DNA of 64,000 bases from Sva-07 sp963707515 (GCA_963707515.1 CAVPQI010000001.1:310001-374000); one strand, 5' to 3'. Shown: positions 18,279-27,314, numbered from the stretch's first letter. A program made the numbers and translations. The notes: generated from the letters alone by a model not told the origin.

Positions 18279-19275
18279 CGTCGTCCTCCCCGCTGCCCTC
18301 GTGGGCCCGCAGCGCCAGGTCGGGATGCTCGACGACCTCGCGGATCTCCTCCGTCAGTGCGGCGTGCGACGAGCCGAGGTAGGCGTCGACCACGGCGGCG
18401 TTCTCGCCGATCGAGCGCGGCGGACCCTCGGCGATGATCTGACCTTCGGCCATCACGACGACCCAGTCGGAGATGTCCTGGACGACGTCCATGTCGTGCT
18501 CGACGAAGACCACCGAGATGCCCTCGGAGCGGAGCCGCTTGACGTGCCCGAGCAGCGACTGCGTCAGCGCCGGGTTGACCCCCGCCATCGGCTCGTCGAG
18601 CATGATCAACCGCGGCCGAGCCATCATCGCCCGGGCCATCTCGAGCAGCTTGCGCTGACCGCCCGACAGCGAACCGGCGAACTCGTCCTTCATGTGCGTC
18701 ATGTTGAACTCGTCGAGGATCTGCAGGGCTCGCTCCTCGACCTCGCGCTCCTGGCCGCGCCAGCCGTTCAGCAGGGCGCTGAGCATCGACTCGCCACGTT
18801 GCTCCTGGGCGGCGAGCATCATGTTGTCGATCACCCGCATCTTTGCCAGCACCTTGGTGAGCTGGAACGTGCGGACCATGCCCTTGGCAGCGAGGCGATG
18901 CGAGCGCACGCCGCTCGTCGTCTCGCCGTCGAAGGCCACCGTGCCGGAGTCGGGCGAGTCGAAGTTGGTCAGCAGGTTGAAGAACGTCGTCTTGCCGGCA
19001 CCGTTGGGTCCGATGAGGGCGGTGATCGCCCCGCGCTGGATCTCGACATGGTCGACGTCGACCGCTGTGAGGCCGCCGAACGTGCGCACGACGTGATCGG
19101 CGACGAGGATCGGATCAGGTTTGGCGACGCCCGGTTGATGGGCGACGTCGTCGAACATGCCGGCCGCCGGGTTGTCCCAGATCTGGCGCAACGTCGACGC
19201 GCCGCCGCCTCCGGACGTCAGTCCGAACTCGGATTCGCCGCTCGCCGCGTCGGGGTCCATGTCACTTCCGGGCAT
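18271..19275 (-). CDS. livG: Branched-chain amino-acid ABC transporter ATP-binding protein LivG
   Basis: About 334 aa (ATG 19275; ATG 19260 directly after the livM stop is equally plausible). Walker A GPNGAGKTTFFN, signature LSGGQRKLLEMARAMM, Walker B LIMLDEPMAGVNP and H-loop VVFVEHDMD identify LivG. The protein is longer than the roughly 255 aa usual for LivG: about 50 N-terminal residues (Ser/Gly/Glu-rich, then IWDNPAAGMFDDVAHQPGVA) precede the ATPase, and an acidic tail (EGSGEDDDE) ends it. Both ends are extra to the standard fold. Confidence 0.92.
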
Positions 19276-20272
19276 CGATGGCGATCTCTCTCTTGTCACC
19301 GAAGACGCCCTGTGGTCGGAAGATCATCAAGAGCATCAGCGTCAGGCCGACGAGCATGAAGCGCACCGGACCGACCTGGGAACGGGCCATGATCGAGTCC
19401 GGCATGATGTCGTTGTCGATCAGCTGGATGAGGATGTTCTCGGCGAACGACAGGATCACCCAGAACAGCATCGCTCCGACGACCGGCCCCCACACCCGGG
19501 CGAGCCCGCCGAGGATCGCCGCCGTGAGGGCGAAGAACGTCTGTTGCGTGGCGTAGTTGTCGGGCTGCACCGAGTTCTGTTGGACGGCGTAGAAGATGCC
19601 GGCCAGCGTGCCGAAGGAGCCGCCGAGGATCAACGACTGCATCTTGAAGCGGAAGACGTCCTTGCCGAGCGCCGTGGCGGCGTCTTCGTCCTCGCGGATC
19701 GACTTGAGCACCCGACCCCACGGGCTGTTGACGAGCTTCCACACCAACGCCACCGACAACAACACGAGAGCCCAGCCGACGGTCAGCTCCCAGATGTCGG
19801 CGCCGCTGAAGCGCAGGTTGATGCCGAACACGTTCCACCCGTACCGACCGTCGTTGTCGAACCGGTTCCAACGCTGGAACTCGTTGGCGAAGCCGTTGAT
19901 GCCGTTGGATCCGCCGGTGACATCGGACAGCGCCGCCGCACGCACGACGAGTCGGATGATCTCGCCGACGGCGATCGTGACGATCGCCAGGTAGTCGGCG
20001 CGCAATCGCAGCGTCGGGATGCCGAGGATCACGCCGAGCAGCACGCCGGCGGCGAGACCGACGATGATGCCGAGCCACAACGGCAGTCCGAGGGTGTCGG
20101 TGGAGATGCCGACGCCGTAGGCGCCGGCGGCCATGAACGCCACCTGGCCGAAGTTCAACAGTCCCGTGTAGCCGAAGTGCAGGTTCAGCCCGATCGCCGC
20201 GAGGGCGAAGATGATCGCCTGCTGCGAGACGCCGGAACGGAAGGCGTTGGAGATGATCGATTCCCAGTCCAT
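19262..20272 (-). CDS. livM: Branched-chain amino-acid ABC transporter permease LivM
   Basis: 336 aa, polytopic permease. The family segments GYTGLLNFGQVAFMAAGAYGVGI, LAIVTIAVGEIIRLVVR and SPWGRVLKSIREDEDAATALGKDVFRFKM (the EAA-like ATPase-contact loop) are clear. About nine hydrophobic segments are visible. It pairs with LivH to form the pore. Start at ATG 20272, 4 bp after the livH stop. Confidence 0.92.
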   Translation of the reverse strand: MDWESIISNAFRSGVSQQAIIFALAAIGLNLHFGYTGLLNFGQVAFMAAGAYGVGISTDTLGLPLWLGIIVGLAAGVLLGVILGIPTLRLRADYLAIVTIAVGEIIRLVVRAAALSDVTGGSNGINGFANEFQRWNRFDNDGRYGWNVFGINLRFSGADIWELTVGWALVLLSVALVWKLVNSPWGRVLKSIREDEDAATALGKDVFRFKMQSLILGGSFGTLAGIFYAVQQNSVQPDNYATQQTFFALTAAILGGLARVWGPVVGAMLFWVILSFAENILIQLIDNDIMPDSIMARSQVGPVRFMLVGLTLMLLMIFRPQGVFGDKREIAIDARK

Positions 20273-20276
20273 GGCG

Positions 20277-21632
20277 CTACCCGATTCGTTCCTTGCGACC
20301 GAAGATGCCCTGTGGTCGCACCATGAGGATGACGATCATCGCCACGAGTGCGCCGACGTTCTTCAGCTCGGGAGCGACCCAGATGGTCGCCATGTAGGTG
20401 AAGACGCCGATCACCAGCGCGCCGACCATGGCGCCGAAGTCGGTGCCCAGGCCACCGAGGGTGACGGCGGCGAACACGAGCAGCAGCAGCTGCTGGCCCA
20501 TCAGCCAGTTGATCTGGCTGTTGAGGCCGAAGAACACCGCACCGGCGGTCACCAGCGAGCCGCCGACGAACCACACGGCGGTGACGACCCGATCGACGTC
20601 GATGCCGGTCGAGGCGGCGAGGTCGTTGCTGTCGGCGACCGCCCGCATCGCCTTGCCCATCTTGGTCATCCGCAACGCCAGGGCGGTGCCGACGAGCAGT
20701 GCGGCCGACACGACGATGATGATCAGCTCCTTCGGGAGCACGTCGATCGGGCCGACCGAGAACAGCACCTTGGTCTGCACGGCGTACTGCTCGTAGGGCC
20801 GGGAACGCTCGCCGAAGAGGAACAGGAACAAGAAGCGCAGGAACAGGGCGAGGCCGATCGAGATGATCATCATCGCCGTGAGGCCGGTGCCGCGCTTGCG
20901 CAGTGGCCGCCACAGGCCGATGTCGAGCGCCGCCGAGCCGATGCCGCCGACGACGAAGGCGATGACGAACGCCGGGATCATGTTGATGCCCATGATCGAG
21001 TTGATGAAGTAGGCGGCCAGGGCACCGAACACGATCTGCTCGGACAGGGCGAAGTTGACCAGCCCGGTCGTGCCGTAGATCAGCGACAAGCCGATCGCGC
21101 AGAGCCCGATGATGAGCCCGAAGATGATGCCTTCGTAGAGCAGCCGCGTCCCGCGGGTGAGGATGCCGTCGCTCGTGCGCCCCCGTGCCGCCGACGCGGC
21201 GTCGCCCTCGGCGATGTTGAACAGGACCCGCGACGGCTGGCCGGCGCGGGCTTCGACCGGGAGCTGCTGCTTGTCCTCGCGGACCAGCTCGACGCCATCG
21301 GGCAACGTCTCGACGACGAGTTCGACGGCGTATTGACCGGGACCGGGCAACGCCACCTCGACGAACCCGTCGGCGTCGGACGTCCCTCGACCGACCTCGT
21401 CGCCGACGGATTGGATCACACGGTTCTCGATGACGGCCTGGTAGACGACGATCTCGGCGCCTTCGATGGGGACCCGGTCGCCGCCGTCGTCCGGCGTCGC
21501 GGCCAGCGTCGTGATGACCGATTCGCCCGACTGAGCGTTGGCGTTCGGCGTCAGTCCGAACAACCCGGCGATCGCCAACATGACGCCCACGAGCGTCAGT
21601 CGCGTCCGCCGTGCGACCTGGGGTCTCGACAT
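20277..21632 (-). CDS. livH: LivH-type permease with an extra N-terminal secreted domain
   Basis: 451 aa, against about 290 for ordinary LivH. Residues 1-35 are a signal peptide (RRTRLTLVGVMLAIAGLFGL, then NANAQ). Residues about 40-140 are a soluble beta-rich domain (PIEGAEIVVYQAVI, GRGTSDADGFVEVALPGPG, YAVELVVETLPDGVEL) of the carboxypeptidase-regulatory-like/SpaA type. The permease starts near 165: GTRLLYEGIIFGLIIGLCAIG, SLIYGTTGLVNFALSEQI, LRMTKMGKAMRAVADSNDLAA. This would place a small domain outside the membrane, fused to a transporter pore. The operon order livH-livM-livG-livF is standard. Confidence 0.9.
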   Translation of the reverse strand: MSRPQVARRTRLTLVGVMLAIAGLFGLTPNANAQSGESVITTLAATPDDGGDRVPIEGAEIVVYQAVIENRVIQSVGDEVGRGTSDADGFVEVALPGPGQYAVELVVETLPDGVELVREDKQQLPVEARAGQPSRVLFNIAEGDAASAARGRTSDGILTRGTRLLYEGIIFGLIIGLCAIGLSLIYGTTGLVNFALSEQIVFGALAAYFINSIMGINMIPAFVIAFVVGGIGSAALDIGLWRPLRKRGTGLTAMMIISIGLALFLRFLFLFLFGERSRPYEQYAVQTKVLFSVGPIDVLPKELIIIVVSAALLVGTALALRMTKMGKAMRAVADSNDLAASTGIDVDRVVTAVWFVGGSLVTAGAVFFGLNSQINWLMGQQLLLLVFAAVTLGGLGTDFGAMVGALVIGVFTYMATIWVAPELKNVGALVAMIVILMVRPQGIFGRKERIG

Positions 21633-21644
21633 AGTGCGAGGAGC

Positions 21645-22598
21645 TTAGGCCCTCGCAGGTTCGCCGACCGTCACTCCCGATGTCGATCGCGAGTCGGGAC
21701 CGTGAACCGTCGCGTCGGCGTCGATCGGCGCGATCGCCGCCTGCACGAGGTGCACGGTGATGACCCAGAGCGCCGTCGCCCCGACGAGGTGGGCGCCGAC
21801 GAGCAGCTCGGGCACGCCGTTGAAGTACTGCACGTAGCCGATGCCGCCCTGCACGGCGGCGACGAAGATCCACGCCGACAGACGCGAGGCGTGGGCGCTG
21901 TAGTTCCGGTGGCGGTGGAGGACGATCAGCAGGGCGAGCATCGCGGCGACCGCCGACCAGACGGCGGCGGTGTGGATCATCGCCACCGTGGAGATGTCGA
22001 AGCCCCAACGGCGGGCCTCCTCGTCGCCGGCGTGGGGGCCGGTGCCGGTGACGACGGTGCCGGTCGCCAACGCCAGCGCCGTCAACGCGGCGACAGCGAC
22101 GAACAGCCACCCCGCGGCACCGGAGACGGCCGCCCGCTGGGCAGGAACCGGCCCGCTGCGATGGACGACGATCATGGCGAACGTGATCGACACGATCGCC
22201 AGGATGAAGTGGGACTGCACGAGCGCCGGGTGGAGGTCGCCGCGTACCGCGATCCCGCCGACGACGGCGTTGCCGAGCACCGACACGAGCACGGCGATCG
22301 CCGGCCCGAGCAGCCCGGAGCGCTGCGGGCGGACGCGTCGCGCGCCGAGCACGAGCAGCAGCACGGGCACCCCGATCACGCCGCTGAGCAGGCGATTCAC
22401 CTGCTCGATCGCCGTGTGGCCGCTGGACACGTCGACGAACGACTCGCGGTTGCAGTTCGGCCAGTCGTCGCAGCCGAGCCCGCTCCCGGTGAGCCGGACG
22501 ATGCCGCCGGCGACGACCAGCAGACACAGGCCGGCGACCGTGACGATGGCGATCTGGCGATAGCGCCGCAGCGACATCGTGAGCCGGTCCCGGTTCAT
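21645..22598 (-). CDS. ctaA: Heme A synthase (COX15/CtaA family)
   Basis: 317-aa membrane protein with about eight helices; converts heme O to heme A for cytochrome oxidase. Motifs: GGIVRLTGSGLGCDDWPNC with a Cys pair (CDDWPNC), SSGHTAIEQVNRLLSG (His of the first heme site), HPALVQSHFILA, and MIHTAAVWSAV plus AHLVGATALWVITVH in the C-terminal half. ATG 22598 is taken; a second ATG at 22577 is possible. It is divergent from the following + strand gene with only 14 bp between. Confidence 0.88.
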   Translation of the reverse strand: MNRDRLTMSLRRYRQIAIVTVAGLCLLVVAGGIVRLTGSGLGCDDWPNCNRESFVDVSSGHTAIEQVNRLLSGVIGVPVLLLVLGARRVRPQRSGLLGPAIAVLVSVLGNAVVGGIAVRGDLHPALVQSHFILAIVSITFAMIVVHRSGPVPAQRAAVSGAAGWLFVAVAALTALALATGTVVTGTGPHAGDEEARRWGFDISTVAMIHTAAVWSAVAAMLALLIVLHRHRNYSAHASRLSAWIFVAAVQGGIGYVQYFNGVPELLVGAHLVGATALWVITVHLVQAAIAPIDADATVHGPDSRSTSGVTVGEPARA

Positions 22599-22612
22599 AT
22601 GGCTCCGAGGAT

Positions 22613-23782
22613 ATGGGTAGGTTCGGCCGGGTGCTGAGCTCGTTCGACGACTATCCGATCCACCAGACGACGCGACCCGTCTCGCAGACTGCGACGTCGG
22701 ACCTCAATCACTACGACCGCTACTTCTTCAACGGTTACACCCGCGATTCCCGCCTGTTCTTCGCCCTGGCGATGGGTTTGTACCCCAACCGCCATGTCGC
22801 CGACGCGGCGTTCAGCGTGGTCGTCGGCGGCGGCACGCAGGATGCCGAGCAGATCAACGTCCGTGCCTCGCGCCGGGCGCCGGCGGATCGCGCCGAGGCC
22901 AACGAGGTCGGCCCGATCAAGGTGGAGGTGCTCGAACCGTTGAACGCGCTGCGGCTGATCGTCGATGCGCCCGAGCACGGGTTGCGTGCCGATCTGACGT
23001 TCGTCCGCCGGTCTGCGCCGATCGAGGAGCCGCACTTCCTCTACCAGGTCGGCCCCCGCGTGGTCATGGACTACACCCGTCTCACCCAGTTCGGCACCTG
23101 GGAGGGTTGGATCGAGGTGGACGGCGAGCTGACCGACCTCGCCCCCGGCGAGACGCTCGGCTCGCGTGACCGCTCGTGGGGCATCCGCAGCATCGGCGAG
23201 CGCGGTCCGTCCGGCGCGCCGGTCGCCGATCCGCAGTTCTTCTGGTTGTGGGCGCCGGTCAACTTCGACACGTTCTCGACCCACTTCGACGTCAACGAGC
23301 TGTACGACGGCAAGCGCTGGCACGAGAGCGCGTTCGTCATCCCCGTCGCCTCCGCCGAGGACTCGCCACCGGCGGACGCGATGCGCGACGTCGACTACCG
23401 CATCGACTGGCGTCCGGGCACCCGCACCGCCGAGGCGTTCGAGATGAGGTTCACGCCCTACGGATCAGGGACCGGGCCGGGCGAGCCGTCGACGATCCGC
23501 CTCGAGCCGCTGTTCGAGTTCCACATGGCCGGTCTCGGCTACCTCCACCCGGAGTGGGGCCACGGGTTCTGGAAGGGCGAGCTTGCCGTCACCGGCGACC
23601 GCTGGGCGCTCCCGACCACCGAGCCGACCGCCTTCGAGCGGATCCACGTGCAAGCGATCGTGCGAGCGACGACGAGCGGCGCGATCGGCGAGCACACCGG
23701 CATCGGCGTCCTCGAGCAGTTGGCGATCGGACGCCACGACCCGACCGGCCTCGGCGGCGGCGTCGACGGCTGGCCCGGCTGA
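22613..23782 (+). CDS. Conserved hypothetical protein, AttH/CrtC-like beta fold
   Basis: 389 aa with no signal or membrane segment. Marked aromatic motifs: DYPIHQTTRPVSQTATSD near the start, YFFNGYTRDSRLFFALAMGLYPN, and GSRDRSWGIRSIG in the middle. The DRSWG motif and beta-rich makeup recall the lipocalin-type AttH/hydroxyneurosporene synthase (CrtC) group found in many actinobacteria, usually annotated hypothetical; I give this as a resemblance only. ATG 22613 has an upstream GAGG; GTG 22631 is an alternative. Transcription ends in two strong hairpins. Confidence 0.7.
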   Translation: MGRFGRVLSSFDDYPIHQTTRPVSQTATSDLNHYDRYFFNGYTRDSRLFFALAMGLYPNRHVADAAFSVVVGGGTQDAEQINVRASRRAPADRAEANEVGPIKVEVLEPLNALRLIVDAPEHGLRADLTFVRRSAPIEEPHFLYQVGPRVVMDYTRLTQFGTWEGWIEVDGELTDLAPGETLGSRDRSWGIRSIGERGPSGAPVADPQFFWLWAPVNFDTFSTHFDVNELYDGKRWHESAFVIPVASAEDSPPADAMRDVDYRIDWRPGTRTAEAFEMRFTPYGSGTGPGEPSTIRLEPLFEFHMAGLGYLHPEWGHGFWKGELAVTGDRWALPTTEPTAFERIHVQAIVRATTSGAIGEHTGIGVLEQLAIGRHDPTGLGGGVDGWPG

Positions 23783-23788
23783 CTTCGC

Positions 23789-23835
23789 TCAGCGTCAGCG
23801 ACAACATCGAACGTTGACCTTGTCGCTGACGCTGA
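23789..23835. terminator. Large inverted repeat, first copy
   Basis: Perfect 16-bp arms TCAGCGTCAGCGACAA (23789-23804) and its complement (23820-23835) with a 15-nt loop. It lies between convergent genes, just after the stop at 23782. Likely a bidirectional transcription end; no U-run. Confidence 0.7.
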
Positions 23836-23858
23836 ACGCGAGTCACCGGCGGGCCACG

Positions 23859-23907
23859 TTCAGCGTCAGCGACAACAGCGAACGTCGACGTTGTCGCTGA
23901 CGCTGAA
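23859..23907. terminator. Large inverted repeat, second copy
   Basis: Perfect 18-bp arms beginning TTCAGCGTCAGCGACAAC (23859-23876) with the complement at 23890-23907 and a 13-nt loop. It is nearly the same sequence as the hairpin 54 bp upstream, so the element has been duplicated within one 157-bp gap. Confidence 0.75.
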
Positions 23908-23939
23908 GACCGCGTCGCACGACGCGCTGGAGCGGACGG

Positions 23940-24551
23940 TCACTCGGTGGCCCGTGACCGATCTGCAGCGAGCAGCGCCTGGGCGCCGGCGTCGACTCCG
24001 GCGAGCACATCGGCGCGGAACACGTCGCGTCGTGCCTCGCGATCGGCCTCCGGCAACTCGAACCAGGTCTCGACCACACCGGCGGCGACGAGCACCATCC
24101 ACTGACCGAGCCGGCAGGCCAGGTCGTGGTCGAGCCCGGCCCGCTCCTCCATCAGCCCGGCGATCCGTTCGACCCACGCCGCCCGGCCGGAGCGGACGCG
24201 GGCGATGATGCGCGGGTTGGTCGACCCGCTCTCTCGGAAGTGGAGGTCCCAGGCGTGGTCGGCGATGTCGATGCTGTCGAGGAATCGACCGAAGCTCTCG
24301 TGCACCAGCTCGGCGGCGTCGACGCCACGCACGTCCAAGACGTACGCCATGCGCCGCACCGCGACCTCGTTGATGATCGCGTCGAGCAGATCGGTCTTGT
24401 CGGAGAACTGCCGATAGAAGCTGCCGGGGCCGACGCGCGACGGCTCGAGGATGTCGCGCACCAGGTTGACCCGGTCGTGGCCGATCTCGGTGAACGCCCG
24501 CGTGCCGGCCTCGAACAGCCGGGTCCGGGTGGTGGTGCGACGGGTCGCCAT
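23940..24551 (-). CDS. TetR family transcriptional regulator
   Basis: 203 aa from ATG 24551. The N-terminal helix-turn-helix reads TRTRLFEAGTRAFTEIGHDRVNLVRDILEPSRVGPGSFYRQFSDKTDLLDAI, a good TetR DNA-binding domain (usual SxGTFYxHFxxKxxL form). The C-terminal ligand-binding part is helical. It starts 11 bp after the SDR stop, so methyltransferase, SDR and regulator probably share a transcript, and the SDR or its product pathway is a plausible target. Confidence 0.85.
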   Translation of the reverse strand: MATRRTTTRTRLFEAGTRAFTEIGHDRVNLVRDILEPSRVGPGSFYRQFSDKTDLLDAIINEVAVRRMAYVLDVRGVDAAELVHESFGRFLDSIDIADHAWDLHFRESGSTNPRIIARVRSGRAAWVERIAGLMEERAGLDHDLACRLGQWMVLVAAGVVETWFELPEADREARRDVFRADVLAGVDAGAQALLAADRSRATE

Positions 24552-24562
24552 CGTCGACGCGG

Positions 24563-25360
24563 TCAGGTGTGCCGCACGGTCATGCCGCCGTCGACCGGGA
24601 TCGTCGCCCCGTTGACGAAGCTCGACGCCGGCAGGCACAGGTTGAGCGTCATCTGGGCGACCTCCTCCGGGTCGCCGTACCGTCGCAGCGGCACGCGCCG
24701 GCGGGCATACGTCTCCTTCGCATCGCTCGGGATCGGCGCCGTCATGCCGGTGTCGATCGGACCCGGGCAGATGCAGTTGACCGTGATCCCGTGCCGTCCG
24801 AGCTCCACCGCCAGGCTGCGGGTGAGCCCGGTGACGCCGGCCTTCGTCGCTGCGTACGCCGACAACCCGGCGGTGGCGACGATCGCTTCGGTCGAGGCGA
24901 TGTTGACGACCCGTCCGGCGTCGGACTCGAGGAGGTGCGGGAGCGCCAACCGGACCAGCCGGACGTGGGCGGTGAGGTTGACGTCGAGCGTGCGCGCCCA
25001 GTTGTCCTCGAACTCGGCCTCGTCCTGGAACGACGTGTTGACGAGCGAGATGCCGGCGTTGTTGACGACGATGTCGAGGCGTGCCGCCCAGCCGATGGTT
25101 GCCTCGACGAGTGCCCGCAGCTGGACATGGTCGGCGACGTCACAGACGACGCCGAGCGCCCGGTCGTCGCCGTGCACGGCGCGGATCTCGTCGACGACGG
25201 CCGCCACCCGCTGCTCGCCGAGGTCGGCAACGACGACCCGTGCCCCTTCGTCGGCGAAGAGGTGGGCCGTCGCTCGACCCATTCCGCTCGCCGCCCCGGT
25301 GACGATCGCCACCCGGCCGGCGACCGACCGCGACAACGACGTCAACCGCGCCCCGCTCAC
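24563..25360 (-). CDS. SDR family oxidoreductase
   Basis: About 265 aa; NAD(P)-dependent short-chain dehydrogenase/reductase. Cofactor loop VTGAASGMGRATA, NNAGIS, catalytic Ser in NIASTEAIVA, and YAATKAG (Tyr-x-x-x-Lys) are present, followed by CPGPIDTGM. Its ending SFVNGATIPVDGGMTVR is typical of 3-oxoacyl-ACP-reductase-like SDRs. The start is uncertain: a 30-bp tandem repeat supplies GTG codons in frame at 25360, 25390, 25420, 25450 and 25480. The last overlaps the methyltransferase stop; each earlier start adds the decapeptide VSGRQGDGPA once more. Confidence 0.87.
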   Translation of the reverse strand: MSGARLTSLSRSVAGRVAIVTGAASGMGRATAHLFADEGARVVVADLGEQRVAAVVDEIRAVHGDDRALGVVCDVADHVQLRALVEATIGWAARLDIVVNNAGISLVNTSFQDEAEFEDNWARTLDVNLTAHVRLVRLALPHLLESDAGRVVNIASTEAIVATAGLSAYAATKAGVTGLTRSLAVELGRHGITVNCICPGPIDTGMTAPIPSDAKETYARRRVPLRRYGDPEEVAQMTLNLCLPASSFVNGATIPVDGGMTVRHT

Positions 25361-25489
25361 GGCCGGACCGTCACCCTGCCGGCCGCTCACGGCCGGACCG
25401 TCACCCTGCCGGCCGCTCACGGCCGGACCGTCACCCTGCCGGCCGCTCACGGCCGGACCGTCACCCTGCCGGCCGCTCACGGCCGGACC
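25355..25489. repeat. 30-bp tandem repeat (4.5 units) over a coupled stop/start junction
   Basis: Four full units (25355-25384, 25385-25414, 25415-25444, 25445-25474) and half a fifth, all identical where compared. Each unit has a palindrome GGCCGCTCACGGCC and, on the - strand, a GTGAGC. The 25475-25489 half contains the real methyltransferase stop fused to a GTG (GTGA), so the unit looks like an amplified copy of this coupling junction. The period of 30 keeps the SDR frame. Confidence 0.9.
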
Positions 25490-26565
25490 TCGTAGAACGC
25501 GTTGACCGCATGGTCGACGTCGAGGGTGCGGAACCGGGTGAACCCCGCTCGTTCCGCCATCTCCTGGGCCCGCGACGCCGGCAGGCCGAGCGTGCCGAGC
25601 CCGGCACCGTCGGGCTCCGACAACGCCGACGACATGCACGACAACACGCTGATGCCGTACATCAACGCCGCCATCGGGTTCTTCTCGACGTTCTCGGCGT
25701 ACGTGTCGCGGCCCTTGATGTCGACGAGCAACCACGTCCCGTCGTCGGCGAGGGCGCCGCGGATCGACTCCATCATCCGCTGTGGATGGGTCATGTCGTG
25801 GATGCAGTCGAACGTCGTGATCAGGTCGAGCGTCCCGGTCGCCGGGAGCGGCTCGACGCGCGGGTCGACGAAACGCACGTTGCCCGCCTCCACCTCCTGG
25901 CGCCGCGTCTCGGCCCGGGCGAGCGCGTGCTGGGAGATGTCGTAGCCGGTGAACGTGCTACGCGGGAAGGCCTCGGCGAGCAGCAGCACCAGTCCGCCGG
26001 CGCCGCATCCGACGTCGGCGACGGTGATGCCGCTGCGCAGCCGGTCGACCACGCCGTCGAGCACGGGCAGCACGGTCGGCACGAGGTGGGCCCGGTTCCA
26101 CGGCTCGAAGCTGCGTTCGATGCCGACCGCACCTTCGGGTCCATGGCTGTCGTAGTCGTGGCCGACACCGGTGCGGAAGCTCTCGGGCATCACCTCGAGC
26201 GTCTCCATCGTCTGCGGGAGGCGGTGGAACATGCCCATGCCGAACGACGGATGGTCGGGTGTCGCCAGCACGGCGACCGCCTCGGGCGTCAGCGAGAAGC
26301 GCTCACCGATCGACGACGACGCGACGGCGACGAGGCCGGCAGCGCCCTGGTTGTACGCCCACTCGCGCAGCCAGCGCTCGTCGAGGCCGGTGCGCTCGGC
26401 CAGCTGATGCGTGGTCAGCGGCTCGTCGGTGGCGGCGAGCGCGGCGTAGATGCCGAGCTTGTCGCCGAGGTGGATCATCCCGGCGGTCACCGCACCGCTG
26501 AGCTGGGTGAACACGTTGAACGAGAACAGCTTGAGTCGATCGGGATCAACCTCGGGTGGCGACAT
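25477..26565 (-). CDS. Class I SAM-dependent methyltransferase with N-terminal winged helix
   Basis: 362 aa. The N-terminal part (GMIHLGDKLGIYAALAA, TTHQLAERTGLDERWLREWAYNQGAAGLV) is a dimerisation/winged-helix region like that of O-methyltransferases. The SAM site is ITVADVGCGAGGLVLLLAEAFP (about 190-210) with acid TGYDIS. FDCIHDMTHP follows near residue 265. It resembles the mycobacterial Rv2258c-type family; the substrate is unknown. It is the first gene of a run with SDR and TetR. Confidence 0.83.
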   Translation of the reverse strand: MSPPEVDPDRLKLFSFNVFTQLSGAVTAGMIHLGDKLGIYAALAATDEPLTTHQLAERTGLDERWLREWAYNQGAAGLVAVASSSIGERFSLTPEAVAVLATPDHPSFGMGMFHRLPQTMETLEVMPESFRTGVGHDYDSHGPEGAVGIERSFEPWNRAHLVPTVLPVLDGVVDRLRSGITVADVGCGAGGLVLLLAEAFPRSTFTGYDISQHALARAETRRQEVEAGNVRFVDPRVEPLPATGTLDLITTFDCIHDMTHPQRMMESIRGALADDGTWLLVDIKGRDTYAENVEKNPMAALMYGISVLSCMSSALSEPDGAGLGTLGLPASRAQEMAERAGFTRFRTLDVDHAVNAFYEVRP

Positions 26566-26581
26566 CGTCCCGACGCTAGGC

Positions 26582-27260
26582 CTAACCGGTCCGGTCGGCG
26601 GGATCGAGGTGCTCGAGGTCGCTCAGCTTGGTCAGCGAGAACGTGTAGCCGTCGCGCAGCGGGAGCGCCACCAGGCGGCTGACCGACGAGTGGCCGAGGA
26701 CGAAGCGGTCCCACTCCCACGGGGTCGGCACGAGGCCGAGGAGGTGGCCGATCGTGACCGAGTTCGTCCCGGCGTGCGCGACCAGGGCGATGCGCGCCCC
26801 GGGCTCGGCGATCGACCACAGCGGCAGGTCGGAATCGATCCGATCGACGCCGCGCTCAGCGAGGAAGGCGGCAGCGCCGTTGTGGATGCGGGTGACGAAT
26901 TCGCGCACGGACTCGCCGCCGTCGAGACCCGCGCCAGCGTTCGTGCGACACGCGGCCGCGGAGCTCGGCGTACGCCTCGTTGGCCTTCTCGATCGGTGTG
27001 CCGTGCCAGATCGGGTCGCGGATCTCCTCCAGCCACGGGGCGATCACCTCGTCGCGTCCCAGGGCGCGGAGCAGTGGCTCGGCGGTCTCGCGGGCGCGCA
27101 CGAGCGGCGACACCAACACCTCGTCGAAGTGCTGACCGGCCAGTGACCCGGCGAGCCGCTCCGCCTGGCGGCGTCCCCGTTCGGTCAACGGCGGATTGGA
27201 GACCGCGTAGCCGTCACGTTCCCAGCCGGGTTCGCCGTGACGGATCAACACGATCTCCAT
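26582..27260 (-). pseudogene. Histidine phosphatase family protein, frameshifted
   Basis: ATG 27260 opens MEIVLIRHGEPGWERDGYAV with the RHG motif at 7-9, then VSPLVRARETAEPLLRALG and IRDPIWHGTP. Near 26926-26934 (a GACCCGCGCC run on the + strand) one extra base shifts the frame. The second frame continues FVTRIHNGAAAFLAERG and VAHAGTNSVTIGHLLG, which supplies the second catalytic His. Total about 226 codons. Intact motifs on both sides suggest a working gene with a sequence error. Confidence 0.8.
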
Positions 27261-27314
27261 GGCCGGCGACTGTAGGCGCCACCCCGGCAGCACGCCCAGG
27301 TAGGTTGCCCAGGA

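Noticed and set aside
20211..22637. An 808-codon + strand frame opposite livH and ctaA
   Set aside because: Low-complexity His/Asp/Glu/Arg sequence mirroring the codons of real membrane-protein genes; no start context or family match.
25355..25489. CRISPR-like array (30-bp repeats)
   Set aside because: The units are directly abutting with no spacers and encode part of a reading frame; no cas genes in the window.
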